Source: JBFHES01 sp041584015
GTDB lineage: Bacteria; Bacteroidota; Bacteroidia; Bacteroidales; M50B96
Reading direction: 5' to 3'
Assembly (NCBI GenBank): GCA_041584015.1
Contig: JBFHES010000166.1
Coordinates: 1 to 10,507, forward strand
Length of the DNA: 10,507 nt
In this document: piece by piece, positions 1 to 7,477 of the stretch
Layout: each line of letters starts with the position of its first letter
Position numbering within the stretch: position 1 is the first letter of the stretch
The notes under the pieces: generated by a model
Databases searched by the model: none
The model's input: the letters and a program-made list of their open reading frames with translations, nothing else
What the model was told of the DNA's origin: nothing
Translations under genes and position numbers: made by a program

Positions 1-3000
1 GAGGAATACAACGAATATACATGTGCCTCGGTAAACGACGCATTTGGTTTCTTCATTAGCGGACCTGGTATTGCCGGACCGTACACCGGAGGATCTATCA
101 ACATTGCACTTATACCAAACACCACCATTCCTGTATCTATTAATACTGTAAATAATGGATCAATCGGCTCAAATGGAAGTGTATCTAATTGCCCTGATCC
201 AATTATCAACCTGGGGAACTCGGCCTATTTCTATGATAATGCGGGAAGTCCTTCCGTTCAGTACGATGGATTTACCATGCCACTTACTGCAACTGCAATT
301 GTTACGGCTTGTGAAACCTATCACATTAAGCTTAAGATTGCCGATGGTGGTGATAGCGCATTTGACTCGGGTGTTTTTATTGAAACCGGTTCCTTCTCCG
401 ATGGTACGGCAGTTACAATTAACAACGTAAACCCTACCGGGACACAAAACGACTTATACGAAGGTTGCGTAAGTTATTACGTATTCATGCGTCAAGACAC
501 CACTGATACAACTGATCCGGTAAATATTCCTCTTGGTTTTAGCGGTACTGCTACCAATGGAGTTGACCTCACGCAGTTCCCGTCCAACATTCTTATTCCG
601 GCGGGTGAAATTGCAGACACAATTCAGTACACTGTATTTAACGATGGTTTGTTAGAGCCAACAGAAATCTTCATTATTGAGATTCTTGCGGGTTGTCCGT
701 GTAACCAAACTCCTGCCAGAGACACAATTACCTTGTATGACTTTAGAGAGTTTAAAGCATCAATTATCAATACAGACTCTATGTTCTGTGGAACTGCAGC
801 TCCACCAACCTACACAATCACCTCAACGTGTGTTACTCACCCTGACTGGTTTACCGACTTTGAATGGAACACCGGATCGCACGATACCTTTATAACAGTA
901 ACTCCTCCAATACCTGGAAACCATGATGTGTACTGGGTTGAGGTAACTGACATTTGCGGAAATGGTATCCGTGACAGCCTGACAATTGGAGTATCCAATC
1001 TTGCAGGACTAAATGTTATTAGTGAAGATGCACTTTGTCATGGTGGATGCAATGGTACGGTAACATCTACACCAGTTACAATTGGAAGTACTCCTGGTAC
1101 TTTCTATCGCTGGTCCGACATGACTAACACAACACCAACTGGTAATAGAAACGACTTATGCTGGGGTAATTATACGGTTACAGTTACAGATAATTCCTAT
1201 TGCGAATTTGATGATAATTTCATGATTAACCAGCCAAGTGCCGCACTAAGCACATCCTCCGGAATTGTACCATTCGATACAACTTTCTGTGAAAGTCCGG
1301 GGCAAATTCAACTTGAAGCTTTCGCAAACATATCCGATGTTAATTTTACATGGAACGGTGGTGTAGCCACCAATAATCAGCAAGACGTATCGCCAAACAT
1401 TGGTATCAATACCTACTACGTTGATATTACGGATTACTGCGGGTTTAATGTATCAGACACCATCAGAGTATATGTTTCGGATGTATTGACTTCATCGTCG
1501 GTTGTTGCTGAAAACACCTCGTGCTTCCAAGTTTGCGATGGAACAATTGAAGTGCTTACTCCTTATGGGATTCCACCATATTATTACCAATGGGGATCCA
1601 ATAACCTTGGAACTTTTACCACCTATGTAAATACGCTCGATTCCGTTTGTCCGGACACCTTTACCTTAGCGGTAATTGATTTTGCCGGATGTATTTATGA
1701 AGATGATATTATTATTGAAGAGCCGCCACTATTCGATCCTGCAGCATCAATGATTATTTCTACTGACACCATGTGGTGCGGCGTTGCACCTCCTGCATCT
1801 ATTCAGTTAGAAGCATCATCTAACCTGGAAGCTAATTATCTTTGGAGCACCGGTGAAACGAGCTCTTATATATCCGTAGTGCCTGTTCAAGGAACAACTC
1901 AATATAGCGTTGAGATCTCTGATAATTGCGGTAACAGTAAAACAGACTATATAAATGTTGTGGTATCAACCCTTTCTGGTATCTCCTCAAGCGTACAAGC
2001 TACAACTTGCTTTAATAGTTGTGATGGAGTAGTAGAGATTACACCAACCGGAGGGATTACACCTTTTGAATATATCTGGAGTCCTGGTAATATAGGCACC
2101 GTTGGATCAAACACAATAAACACCCTATGTGGTGGCAACTATAGTGTTTTAGTTAGAGATGCTGGTGGTTGCGAATTCACCGAGAATTTTGAAATTGAAA
2201 GTCCTCCAAATTTAAACGGTTCACACATTACCAATACAGATTCACTATTTTGCGGTGGGGTAACAGTTCCTTCATCAATTACAATTGAAACCGATGTTAA
2301 CAATGCTGTAACCTACAACTGGAACACAGGAGAATCAACTCCAACTATTTCATTTGCACCACAAGATGGAGCAAATACCTTCTGGGTAGATTTTACTGAT
2401 GTTTGTGGAAACGTTCATCGCGATAGCATGACCTTCAGTGTATCGAACTTTGTAGGAGCTAACATTCTTATGGCACCTGCCAATTGTTACGGTGGCTGCG
2501 ATGGAACAGTTCAGTTAAGCCCATTATTTGGAATGGCACCATTCAGTTATGCATGGTCGGTGCCGGGAGTTGGAACAACCCCTGATGGAGCACTTCAGAA
2601 TATTTGCGCTGGAGTATATCAGGTTACAGTTTCTGATGCAGCAGAATGTTTCGTAGTGAAAGATTTCACCATCTTACAACCAGATTCGCTAACCTTCGAT
2701 TTTGCAACACATAACTCTTTTGGTACTGCATGCGACGGTTTTGCGACCGTTACCAATACCGATGGAGGCACACCACCTTTCACCTATTTATGGGATGATC
2801 CGAACGCTCAAACAACGTATAATGCATCAGGCCTTTGCGCTGGATTATATACCGTTTTAATTACGGATTCAAAAGGTTGTGAATATTCTGATACCATTCG
2901 CATTCTCGACTTAACCGGCATTTCAGAATCTGTATTATCAGACATGATTAATGTATATCCAAATCCAAGTAACGGTAACATTGTAGTTGAGTTGAACGAC

Positions 3001-3186
3001 TTAGCTTCAAGTGCTGCTTCCTTTAAAGTATTCGATATTACAGGCAAGCAAATCTATTCTGAGAAGTCTACCAGAATATCAGATGGTAAACTGGAGATAA
3101 ACAATCTTCCTTCAGGAATTAACATGTTGCAGATTGAATTGAGCAACAACACCTTGCTACAAAAGAAGCTGATTATTATTAAATAA
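1..3186 (+). CDS. Choice-of-anchor L / SprB-repeat surface protein with T9SS sorting domain (5' end missing)
   Basis: The frame is open from base 1, so the start and signal peptide lie upstream; 1061 residues are visible. Residues 1-135 are the end of a choice-of-anchor L domain, recognised from EEYNEY, NDAFGFFISGPG, NIALIP and TYHIKL..ADGGDSAFDSGVF. Residues about 150-245 resemble a Calx-beta domain (GTATNGVDL, then a D-x3-E-x2-E segment). From about 254 to 900, four Ig-like units (DTxxCG ... WNTGE ... TDxCGN) alternate with four SprB-type units (C-x2-CDGT ... PFxYxW ... G.Y.V.V.D..GC), and a fifth SprB-type unit follows directly. Residues about 980-1061 are a T9SS type A sorting domain with YPNP at 986-989 and the end KKLIIIK. 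By family knowledge such proteins cross the outer membrane by T9SS and are released or attached at the surface. An adhesin or matrix role is inference. The first in-frame ATG in the window (277) lies inside the domain and is not the true start. Confidence 0.9.
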   Translation, partial: EEYNEYTCASVNDAFGFFISGPGIAGPYTGGSINIALIPNTTIPVSINTVNNGSIGSNGSVSNCPDPIINLGNSAYFYDNAGSPSVQYDGFTMPLTATAIVTACETYHIKLKIADGGDSAFDSGVFIETGSFSDGTAVTINNVNPTGTQNDLYEGCVSYYVFMRQDTTDTTDPVNIPLGFSGTATNGVDLTQFPSNILIPAGEIADTIQYTVFNDGLLEPTEIFIIEILAGCPCNQTPARDTITLYDFREFKASIINTDSMFCGTAAPPTYTITSTCVTHPDWFTDFEWNTGSHDTFITVTPPIPGNHDVYWVEVTDICGNGIRDSLTIGVSNLAGLNVISEDALCHGGCNGTVTSTPVTIGSTPGTFYRWSDMTNTTPTGNRNDLCWGNYTVTVTDNSYCEFDDNFMINQPSAALSTSSGIVPFDTTFCESPGQIQLEAFANISDVNFTWNGGVATNNQQDVSPNIGINTYYVDITDYCGFNVSDTIRVYVSDVLTSSSVVAENTSCFQVCDGTIEVLTPYGIPPYYYQWGSNNLGTFTTYVNTLDSVCPDTFTLAVIDFAGCIYEDDIIIEEPPLFDPAASMIISTDTMWCGVAPPASIQLEASSNLEANYLWSTGETSSYISVVPVQGTTQYSVEISDNCGNSKTDYINVVVSTLSGISSSVQATTCFNSCDGVVEITPTGGITPFEYIWSPGNIGTVGSNTINTLCGGNYSVLVRDAGGCEFTENFEIESPPNLNGSHITNTDSLFCGGVTVPSSITIETDVNNAVTYNWNTGESTPTISFAPQDGANTFWVDFTDVCGNVHRDSMTFSVSNFVGANILMAPANCYGGCDGTVQLSPLFGMAPFSYAWSVPGVGTTPDGALQNICAGVYQVTVSDAAECFVVKDFTILQPDSLTFDFATHNSFGTACDGFATVTNTDGGTPPFTYLWDDPNAQTTYNASGLCAGLYTVLITDSKGCEYSDTIRILDLTGISESVLSDMINVYPNPSNGNIVVELNDLASSAASFKVFDITGKQIYSEKSTRISDGKLEINNLPSGINMLQIELSNNTLLQKKLIIIK
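760..2910 (+). repeat. Alternating Ig-like / SprB-type protein repeats
   Basis: Within the large surface protein, Ig-like units begin near 760, 1255, 1745 and 2224, and SprB-type units begin near 1018, 1500, 1987 and 2461. The two-unit period is therefore about 480-495 bases (160-165 residues). An extra SprB-type unit begins near 2707 without an Ig-like partner. Ig-like units share an opening D-[ST]-x-x-CG and a closing TD-x-CG. SprB-type units share C-x-x-C-[DN]-G near the start and GC near the end. The copies are diverged at DNA level, so the array is old rather than newly expanded. Unit boundaries were set by eye. Confidence 0.75.
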
Positions 3187-3206
3187 ATACAAACGACACT
3201 ATAGTG

Positions 3207-3235
3207 AAGGACGGCTCAATGGCCGTCCTTTTTTT
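3207..3235 (+). terminator. Rho-independent terminator of the large surface protein gene
   Basis: A perfect 9-bp stem (AAGGACGGC at 3207-3215 with GCCGTCCTT at 3222-3230) closes a 6-base loop. The T run is seven long when the two T's ending the stem are counted. It starts 20 bases after the stop codon at 3184-3186. Confidence 0.9.
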
Positions 3236-3246
3236 GTACTATTAAT

Positions 3247-3372
3247 TTGCGAAAGGCAGAAATTGTGATGCTGCTTTTCTTATCATCTGCGGTCATTTAT
3301 TCTCAGGTTAGTCTTCCTTTGTTGAACCACCGATTCTCAAATATTCGCCAATACCTTTATCTAATGGAATAA
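3247..3372 (+). pseudogene. Possible remnant: signal-peptide-like 41-codon open frame
   Basis: Between the two facing terminators a short frame runs from TTG (3247) to TAA (3370-3372). Read from TTG it begins LRKAEIVMLLFLSSAVIYSQ, which looks like a Bacteroidota secretion signal ending in SxxxYSQ. About 20 more residues follow before the stop, with no recognisable domain. An internal ATG lies at 3268. No ribosome binding site or promoter is evident. The opposite strand of the same stretch also carries a 25-codon stretch (3311-3385) that reads like protein but has no ATG. It could be the stump of a deleted secreted-protein gene, a tiny real peptide or chance. Confidence 0.2.
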
Positions 3373-3404
3373 TATAAACTTCGTTCTATAGCCTGGTTTC
3401 AAAC

Positions 3405-3443
3405 AAAAAAGCTGAGAGCTGCTATTCAGCAACCCCCAGCTTT
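3405..3443 (-). terminator. Likely terminator of the TIG-repeat protein gene
   Basis: Read on the minus strand, an imperfect hairpin has an outer arm AAGCTG...CAGCTT and an inner arm GCTG...CAGC around a short AATAG loop, with small bulges between. A run of six T's follows (3410-3405). It lies about 22 bases past the stop codon of the minus-strand gene ending at 3465. Confidence 0.7.
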
Positions 3444-3464
3444 GTATATTCTCCAAGGTAATTA

Positions 3465-4694
3465 TTATTCGATAATCAATTTACCTGTGCTAATACTTGC
3501 TCCTTCAATCATGCGGTAAACGTAAACTCCCGCAGGCAAATTTGCCAAGCCCAAACGAGCATTACGACTGGTCTGTTTCATTTGACGCACCACATCGCCC
3601 TGCCCATTAAACAACTGCAAATATCCACCGCTATTTGTATTAAATTGGATATTTACCAGATCACGACAAGGATTCGGATATACAGCTAAATGCTTTGCAT
3701 ACTGCTCTATGATATGGGTCGTATCGGTTAAAACTCTAAATGCCGACGGCAATGTCATAGAACCATCAATATAGTTTTCAACTCTTAGATCGTAATAACC
3801 AGTATCCTGTGTTATTCCAATATTTAAATCAGCATTTAAATCAGTTAAATTAAGCATGTTCAGATTATCGGCAAATAGAAACGATCCGGGTTCTTCTAAC
3901 CACACCTGAGTTGTTGCTGTACCTTGACCAAAATGCGTTTTATATCCGCTAATGTCAACGGTAAGCACTTCTCCCCTATACGATTCATTAGGCGAAATGC
4001 TAAGCACTTGAGGTGGATCCATATTCGTTTGAACATCAAATCCAATATAACTTAACAATCCATTAATACTATTATTCACCTTTACGGTATACATGCCTAT
4101 TGCTTGATCATGCGGAAGGGTTAACTCAACATTCAGGGTAGTATTGTCAACTACATTTAGATTAGTAGGATAAATTACTGTTCCCGCTCCCTTATCAAGC
4201 CAAACATTGGTTGTACTTGTTCCCTGACCAAAACTGGTATTTTGTCCACTTATGGTGACGTTTATAACAGAACTGGTCTCTCCGGTCTGAGGCGTAACGT
4301 TAATAATCTCAGCCATGTTTTGAAATGGGAACAGTGTAAAACTATTTGCCAAAGTAAGTTGACCATCAATTGAGTTGAGCACTTTTACATCATAAGTTCC
4401 TGTCTGATAAAACGGCGACAGATAAATATCAGCTGCAACTGTATTTGCATCAATAACAGCAACAGATGAAGGATACATAAGTGTGTTTGTGCCTTGTTCG
4501 AACCAAACCTGCGTAGTTGCAGTTCCTTGTCCAAAACTGGTATTCTGTCCGCTAATGGTCACTGTTAATTGAGTATTCTGATAACCATGATCAGGATTTA
4601 CACTATTTAAAGATTGTGCCAGCATAGTAGCAGGGACAGCACCAATCATTACAACAATTAAAACAAAACACAAATAAATTCTATTAAATCTCAT
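3465..4694 (-). CDS. Secreted TIG-like triple-repeat protein with T9SS sorting domain
   Basis: The 409-residue protein has a signal peptide at about 1-27 (basic start, hydrophobic core, ending MLAQ). Three related units of about 93 residues follow at 29-122, 129-221 and 229-321. Each opens with a P-x2-G-like turn and beta strands and resembles an IPT/TIG immunoglobulin-like fold. Each contains the core G-x-x-T-x-FGQGT-[AS]-TT-x-VW (residues 49-64, 150-165, 250-265) and a late Y.[VL][KR]V.N.I[DN]G segment. Residues 334-409 form a T9SS type A sorting domain (YPNP at 339-342, ending GKLIIE). Export across the outer membrane by T9SS follows from family knowledge. No catalytic motif is visible, so binding or adhesion is inference. 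The ATG at 4694 is well placed before the signal peptide. The gene lies 108 bases downstream of the alcohol dehydrogenase gene on the same strand, with no clear terminator between them, so some read-through is possible. Confidence 0.88.
   Translation of the reverse strand: MRFNRIYLCFVLIVVMIGAVPATMLAQSLNSVNPDHGYQNTQLTVTISGQNTSFGQGTATTQVWFEQGTNTLMYPSSVAVIDANTVAADIYLSPFYQTGTYDVKVLNSIDGQLTLANSFTLFPFQNMAEIINVTPQTGETSSVINVTISGQNTSFGQGTSTTNVWLDKGAGTVIYPTNLNVVDNTTLNVELTLPHDQAIGMYTVKVNNSINGLLSYIGFDVQTNMDPPQVLSISPNESYRGEVLTVDISGYKTHFGQGTATTQVWLEEPGSFLFADNLNMLNLTDLNADLNIGITQDTGYYDLRVENYIDGSMTLPSAFRVLTDTTHIIEQYAKHLAVYPNPCRDLVNIQFNTNSGGYLQLFNGQGDVVRQMKQTSRNARLGLANLPAGVYVYRMIEGASISTGKLIIE
3732..4610 (-). 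repeat. Three tandem TIG-like repeats, copies 1 and 2 close at DNA level
   Basis: Copies lie at about 4610-4329, 4310-4032 and 4010-3732. The conserved core is spaced 101 and then 100 residues apart. The 32 bases at 4531-4562 (copy 1) and 4229-4260 (copy 2) differ at only four positions, while copy 3 is more diverged there. Copies 1 and 2 therefore look like the youngest pair, or have been kept alike by recombination or selection. Confidence 0.75.
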
Positions 4695-4802
4695 AGCTCA
4701 TAGTTTAGTACAACTTCGTTATCACTTTAGGACTACCTATATGTTGGATACCAATCCAGTGAAGAAACAATTGTTATATTCATTAGGTTCAGTCTCAACA
4801 AA

Positions 4803-5939
4803 CTATACCCATGACAACAAATCATCATAATCCGTATCAACCACCTCATGAACGTATCCTGCTGCTTTGGTATCAATCCATAGTTGCTTTAGCTGCTCGC
4901 GCTGCTCCCCTGTAATTCCTGCCTCCGCAAGGGTAACAGGGCTTCCACATGATTTAAAGAATTCGGTAAGTTTCGCAATACAACCATCAACAGAATCGTC
5001 ATTAAACAAAGCAAGACCTAATTCTGAAATACGCTCAGGCACAGTTCTGGAAAGTAACTTTATCCAGGCCGGATACATGATTGATAAAGATGCGCCATGC
5101 GGTGTATCAAATAACATTGACATGCAATGTCCTAAGGCATGAACGGCCCAATCGCCTGATTTACGACCATAATTATTGTAACCGTTTAATGCCATGGTAG
5201 CAGCCCACATCATACGAGCGCGTAAATCATAATTATCTAAATCCTCCAATAAACGAGGTGCAATTTCAATGGCTTCATTTACCACTGCAAAAACCAACTT
5301 ATCTGCCAGAGGAGCCTTACCCGAACCAAAATAATTCTCTAATGAATGTGCTATTAGGTCCACAAGCCCATAAGCTGTATATGCCTTGTTGACGCTTAAA
5401 GTAAAACTTGGGTCTAAGTATGATTCAACCGGGTACATTTCAGGTACACCAAAACCAATTTTCTCGTTGGTGTCTTCATTTTGCAGAACCGCAAACATAT
5501 TCATTTCCGTGCCAGTGGCTGCAAGGGTGAGTATTGAAATAATTGGAACACCTGCCGTTGGTCTTACTTTTCGCTTAAAAACATCCCACGGATCTAAGCC
5601 ACCTTCAACACAAACAGCTACAGCCTTAGCTGTATCAATAACACTTCCGCCACCAAGAGCAACAATTAACTCAATCTTATTTGTAACACAAAACTCAACA
5701 GCCCTTCGGGCATCAGCCACTGTAGGATTTGATTTAATTCCTGAAAATTCAAAAATCTCCTTATTTGCCTGTTTCAACTGGGCAACTACTTTATCATAGA
5801 TACCATTCTTCTTAACCGATCCTTTGCCGTAAATTAACAGCACCCTGCTACCAAACGTTTTAATATTGGTAGCCAATTCATTGCACACATCTTTCCCAAA
5901 ATTTATCTTAACCGGATTGTCTACTTTAAAATTTTCCAT
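4803..5939 (-). CDS. Iron-containing alcohol dehydrogenase, YqhD/BdhA type
   Basis: This 378-residue cytosolic enzyme belongs to the group III metal-dependent alcohol dehydrogenases, which interconvert aldehydes and alcohols with NAD(P)H. The N-terminal Rossmann-like domain has YGKGSVKKNG at 38-47 and the nucleotide-binding GGGS at 96-99, followed by DTAKA. The C-terminal helical domain carries the expected metal ligands D194, H198, H267 and H281. Their numbering coincides with that known for E. coli YqhD. LAATGTEMN at 139-147 is also typical of the butanol dehydrogenase/YqhD branch. Length is close to the family norm (about 385). Its physiological substrate cannot be read from the sequence; detoxification of short-chain aldehydes or fermentative alcohol formation are both plausible. 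YqhD itself prefers NADPH and BdhA NADH; the preference here is unknown. It is transcribed divergently from the SPFH operon, with its own likely promoter at 5992-6020. Confidence 0.93.
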   Translation of the reverse strand: MENFKVDNPVKINFGKDVCNELATNIKTFGSRVLLIYGKGSVKKNGIYDKVVAQLKQANKEIFEFSGIKSNPTVADARRAVEFCVTNKIELIVALGGGSVIDTAKAVAVCVEGGLDPWDVFKRKVRPTAGVPIISILTLAATGTEMNMFAVLQNEDTNEKIGFGVPEMYPVESYLDPSFTLSVNKAYTAYGLVDLIAHSLENYFGSGKAPLADKLVFAVVNEAIEIAPRLLEDLDNYDLRARMMWAATMALNGYNNYGRKSGDWAVHALGHCMSMLFDTPHGASLSIMYPAWIKLLSRTVPERISELGLALFNDDSVDGCIAKLTEFFKSCGSPVTLAEAGITGEQREQLKQLWIDTKAAGYVHEVVDTDYDDLLSWV

Positions 5940-5991
5940 ATTGAAATCTATCGTAATGTTTTATTATTATACTCGTTCATTGTACTTACTA

Positions 5992-6020
5992 CAAATCTAA
6001 TAGAAATGATCGAAACAAAA
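5992..6020 (-). promoter_or_regulatory. Likely promoter of the alcohol dehydrogenase gene
   Basis: On the minus strand TAGATTTG (5999-5992) matches the Bacteroidota -7 consensus TAnnTTTG exactly. TTTTG (6020-6016) lies 16 bases upstream as the -33 element, slightly closer than usual. The predicted 5' leader is about 45 bases. Confidence 0.5.
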
Positions 6021-6051
6021 TTACATCTCTCATCATAGCCTAAAAATAAGA

Positions 6052-6083
6052 TTTGCGTGGTATAAGATAATTTACTATTATTG
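6052..6083 (+). promoter_or_regulatory. Likely promoter of the SPFH operon
   Basis: TTTG (6052-6055) and TATTATTG (6076-6083, one mismatch to TAnnTTTG) are separated by 20 bases, which fits Bacteroidota sigma-factor promoters. The predicted leader is about 35 bases and AT-rich. No Shine-Dalgarno site precedes the ATG at 6126. Confidence 0.45.
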
Positions 6084-6125
6084 TGATATCATTTTAATAT
6101 CATTACAAACTAAATAACAACCGCT

Positions 6126-6977
6126 ATGGAAAATGAAAAAAGTTATTCGCCTATTTCGGGATACGGAATAGTAAGTTTAGTAATTGTGCTGCTGGCAATA
6201 GCCCTATTTGGCTTAATAGGCATGCGCAATCCTTGGTTTCTCTCACTCATTATCATTGATGTAATCTTGCTTATTGGCTTTACTGTTGTAAACCCTAATC
6301 AATCAACGGTAATGATCCTTTTTGGTAGCTACAAAGGCACCATAAAAAAGAACGGTTTCTTTTGGGTGAATCCGCTATTTGTGAAAAAGAAGATTTCTCT
6401 GCGTGCTCGTAATTTCGACAGCCAACCAAGCAAGGTAAACGACAAGATTGGTAATCCAATTATGATTGGTCTTGTACTGGTTTGGAAAGTAGAAGACACC
6501 TACAAGGCTGCATTTGCAGTTGATGAATTTGAACATTTTGTTGTGGTGCAAAGCGAAGCCGCTTTACGTAAACTTGCTGGTATTTATCCTTATGATGATT
6601 TTGAAGATCATGACGCAGAAATAACTTTAAGGTCGGGTGGCGAAGAAGTAAACCATGAATTGGAACGTGAGATTAGAGAACGTCTTGAAATTGCAGGTAT
6701 TCATGTAATTGAGGCAAGAATTAATTACATAGCCTATGCACAGGAAATTGCTCAGGCAATGCTAAAGAGACAACAGGCAACTGCTATTGTAGCGGCTAGA
6801 TTTAAAATTGTTGAAGGCGCCGTTGGTATGGTTGAAATGGCCTTAGAGCAACTTAGCGACAAAAAAATTGTAGAATTGGACGATGAGAAAAAAGCATCAA
6901 TGGTAAGTAACCTGATGGTGGTACTTTGCGGAGATAAAGAAGCAACGCCAATTGTGAATACCGGCACAATTTATTAG
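6126..6977 (+). CDS. SPFH (band 7) domain membrane protein
   Basis: The 283-residue protein has two adjacent hydrophobic segments at about 12-32 and 36-54. VNPNQSTVMILFGSYKGTIKKNGFFWVNPLF follows in two blocks (55-69 and 70-85), which is a typical SPFH-domain start. The SPFH domain runs to about 215 with NPIMIGLVLVWKVEDTYKA at 110-128 and a charged ERxIRERLExAGIxVxEARI segment at 180-199. The tail (216-283) contains an alanine-rich helix and ends with a conserved-looking VVLCGDKEATPIVNTGT. SPFH proteins form large membrane-bound oligomeric rings or scaffolds that organise membrane proteins; the specific role of this branch is unknown. The gene starts a three-gene operon and ends 3 bases before the next ATG. 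The ATG is preferred because the first membrane segment starts soon after it. Confidence 0.92.
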   Translation: MENEKSYSPISGYGIVSLVIVLLAIALFGLIGMRNPWFLSLIIIDVILLIGFTVVNPNQSTVMILFGSYKGTIKKNGFFWVNPLFVKKKISLRARNFDSQPSKVNDKIGNPIMIGLVLVWKVEDTYKAAFAVDEFEHFVVVQSEAALRKLAGIYPYDDFEDHDAEITLRSGGEEVNHELEREIRERLEIAGIHVIEARINYIAYAQEIAQAMLKRQQATAIVAARFKIVEGAVGMVEMALEQLSDKKIVELDDEKKASMVSNLMVVLCGDKEATPIVNTGTIY

Positions 6978-6980
6978 AAT

Positions 6981-7160
6981 ATGTCGAAGAAGAAAGCATT
7001 TGCACTAAGAATAGAAGCATCGAAAATGGAAGCTATTGAAAAATGGGCCGCCGATGAATTTCGCAGTACAAATGGTCAAATCGAATGGATAATTGACAAG
7101 GCGCTCAAATCCGCTGGGCGTTTAAAAAAAGAAAGTCCTAATAATAAACCCGAAGAATAA
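6981..7160 (+). CDS. Arc-like ribbon-helix-helix DNA-binding protein
   Basis: This small gene encodes 59 residues. It starts 3 bases after the SPFH stop, and its TAA overlaps the next ATG by one base (TAATG). A beta strand (AFALRIEAS, 6-14) is followed by helix A (KMEAIEKWAADEF, 15-27), an RSTNGQ turn (29-33) and helix B (IEWIIDKALKSAGR, 34-47). This is the layout of Arc/MetJ ribbon-helix-helix proteins, which bind DNA as dimers through the paired strand. The tail is basic then acidic and probably disordered. In known Arc-type proteins the strand residues read DNA bases. Here the strand is mostly hydrophobic apart from R10 and E12, so DNA binding is inferred from the fold. It may autoregulate the operon or act with the SPFH protein in another way. 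No toxin partner is adjacent. Confidence 0.82.
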   Translation: MSKKKAFALRIEASKMEAIEKWAADEFRSTNGQIEWIIDKALKSAGRLKKESPNNKPEE

Positions 7161-7375
7161 TGAGAGACACACGATTAAACTACACCTGCCCAAAATGTGG
7201 AAACAAACAATATGAGCTGGATGAGTTCAGGGCAGTAGGCGGAAGATTCGCTAAAATTTTTGATGTTCAAAACAAAAAGTTCAGCACCGTATCATGCACC
7301 CGATGCACCTACACCGAAATGTACAAATCTCAGACAAGTTCATTGGGCAATATTTTCGATTTCTTTACCAATTAA
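7160..7375 (+). CDS. Zn-ribbon nucleic-acid-binding-like protein (DUF2082 type)
   Basis: The 71-residue protein holds one zinc ribbon. CPKC at 10-13 and CTRC at 46-49 are the four expected zinc ligands, separated by a segment with GGRFAKIFDVQNKKF (28-41). The tail is a conserved-looking SSLGNIFDFF (60-69). This matches my memory of the Zn-ribbon family annotated as DUF2082 (zinc_ribbon_13), whose molecular role is not established. Its ATG overlaps the stop of the Arc-like gene by one base, so translation is likely coupled. It closes the operon 23 bases before a strong terminator. Nucleic-acid binding is a family label rather than something the sequence proves. Confidence 0.87.
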   Translation: MRDTRLNYTCPKCGNKQYELDEFRAVGGRFAKIFDVQNKKFSTVSCTRCTYTEMYKSQTSSLGNIFDFFTN

Positions 7376-7398
7376 CAAATTGACACCTAAAAATAACG

Positions 7399-7433
7399 CG
7401 GGAATTATGTGTAATAATTCCCGTTTGTTTTTT
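7399..7433 (+). terminator. Rho-independent terminator of the SPFH operon
   Basis: A perfect 10-bp stem (CGGGAATTAT at 7399-7408 with ATAATTCCCG at 7414-7423) closes a 5-base loop, and TTTGTTTTTT follows at once. It starts 23 bases after the Zn-ribbon stop and separates this operon from the next gene. Confidence 0.92.
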
Positions 7434-7477
7434 CCCCAAGAAATTGAATTTACAGAGGAATACATTAATATTGCACT

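Noticed and set aside
4767..4776. Palindrome AACAATTGTT upstream of the TIG-repeat gene as an operator
   Set aside because: It is a single short AT-rich palindrome of a kind expected by chance; no second copy or known consensus supports it.
5386..5799. 137-codon open frame on the plus strand inside the alcohol dehydrogenase gene
   Set aside because: It is antisense to a clearly coding gene with intact catalytic motifs, has no recognisable domain, and its composition is that of a shadow frame.
6981..7375. Toxin-antitoxin pair made of the Arc-like and Zn-ribbon genes
   Set aside because: The Zn-ribbon protein has no toxin-family motif and the order within an SPFH operon does not match known toxin-antitoxin systems.
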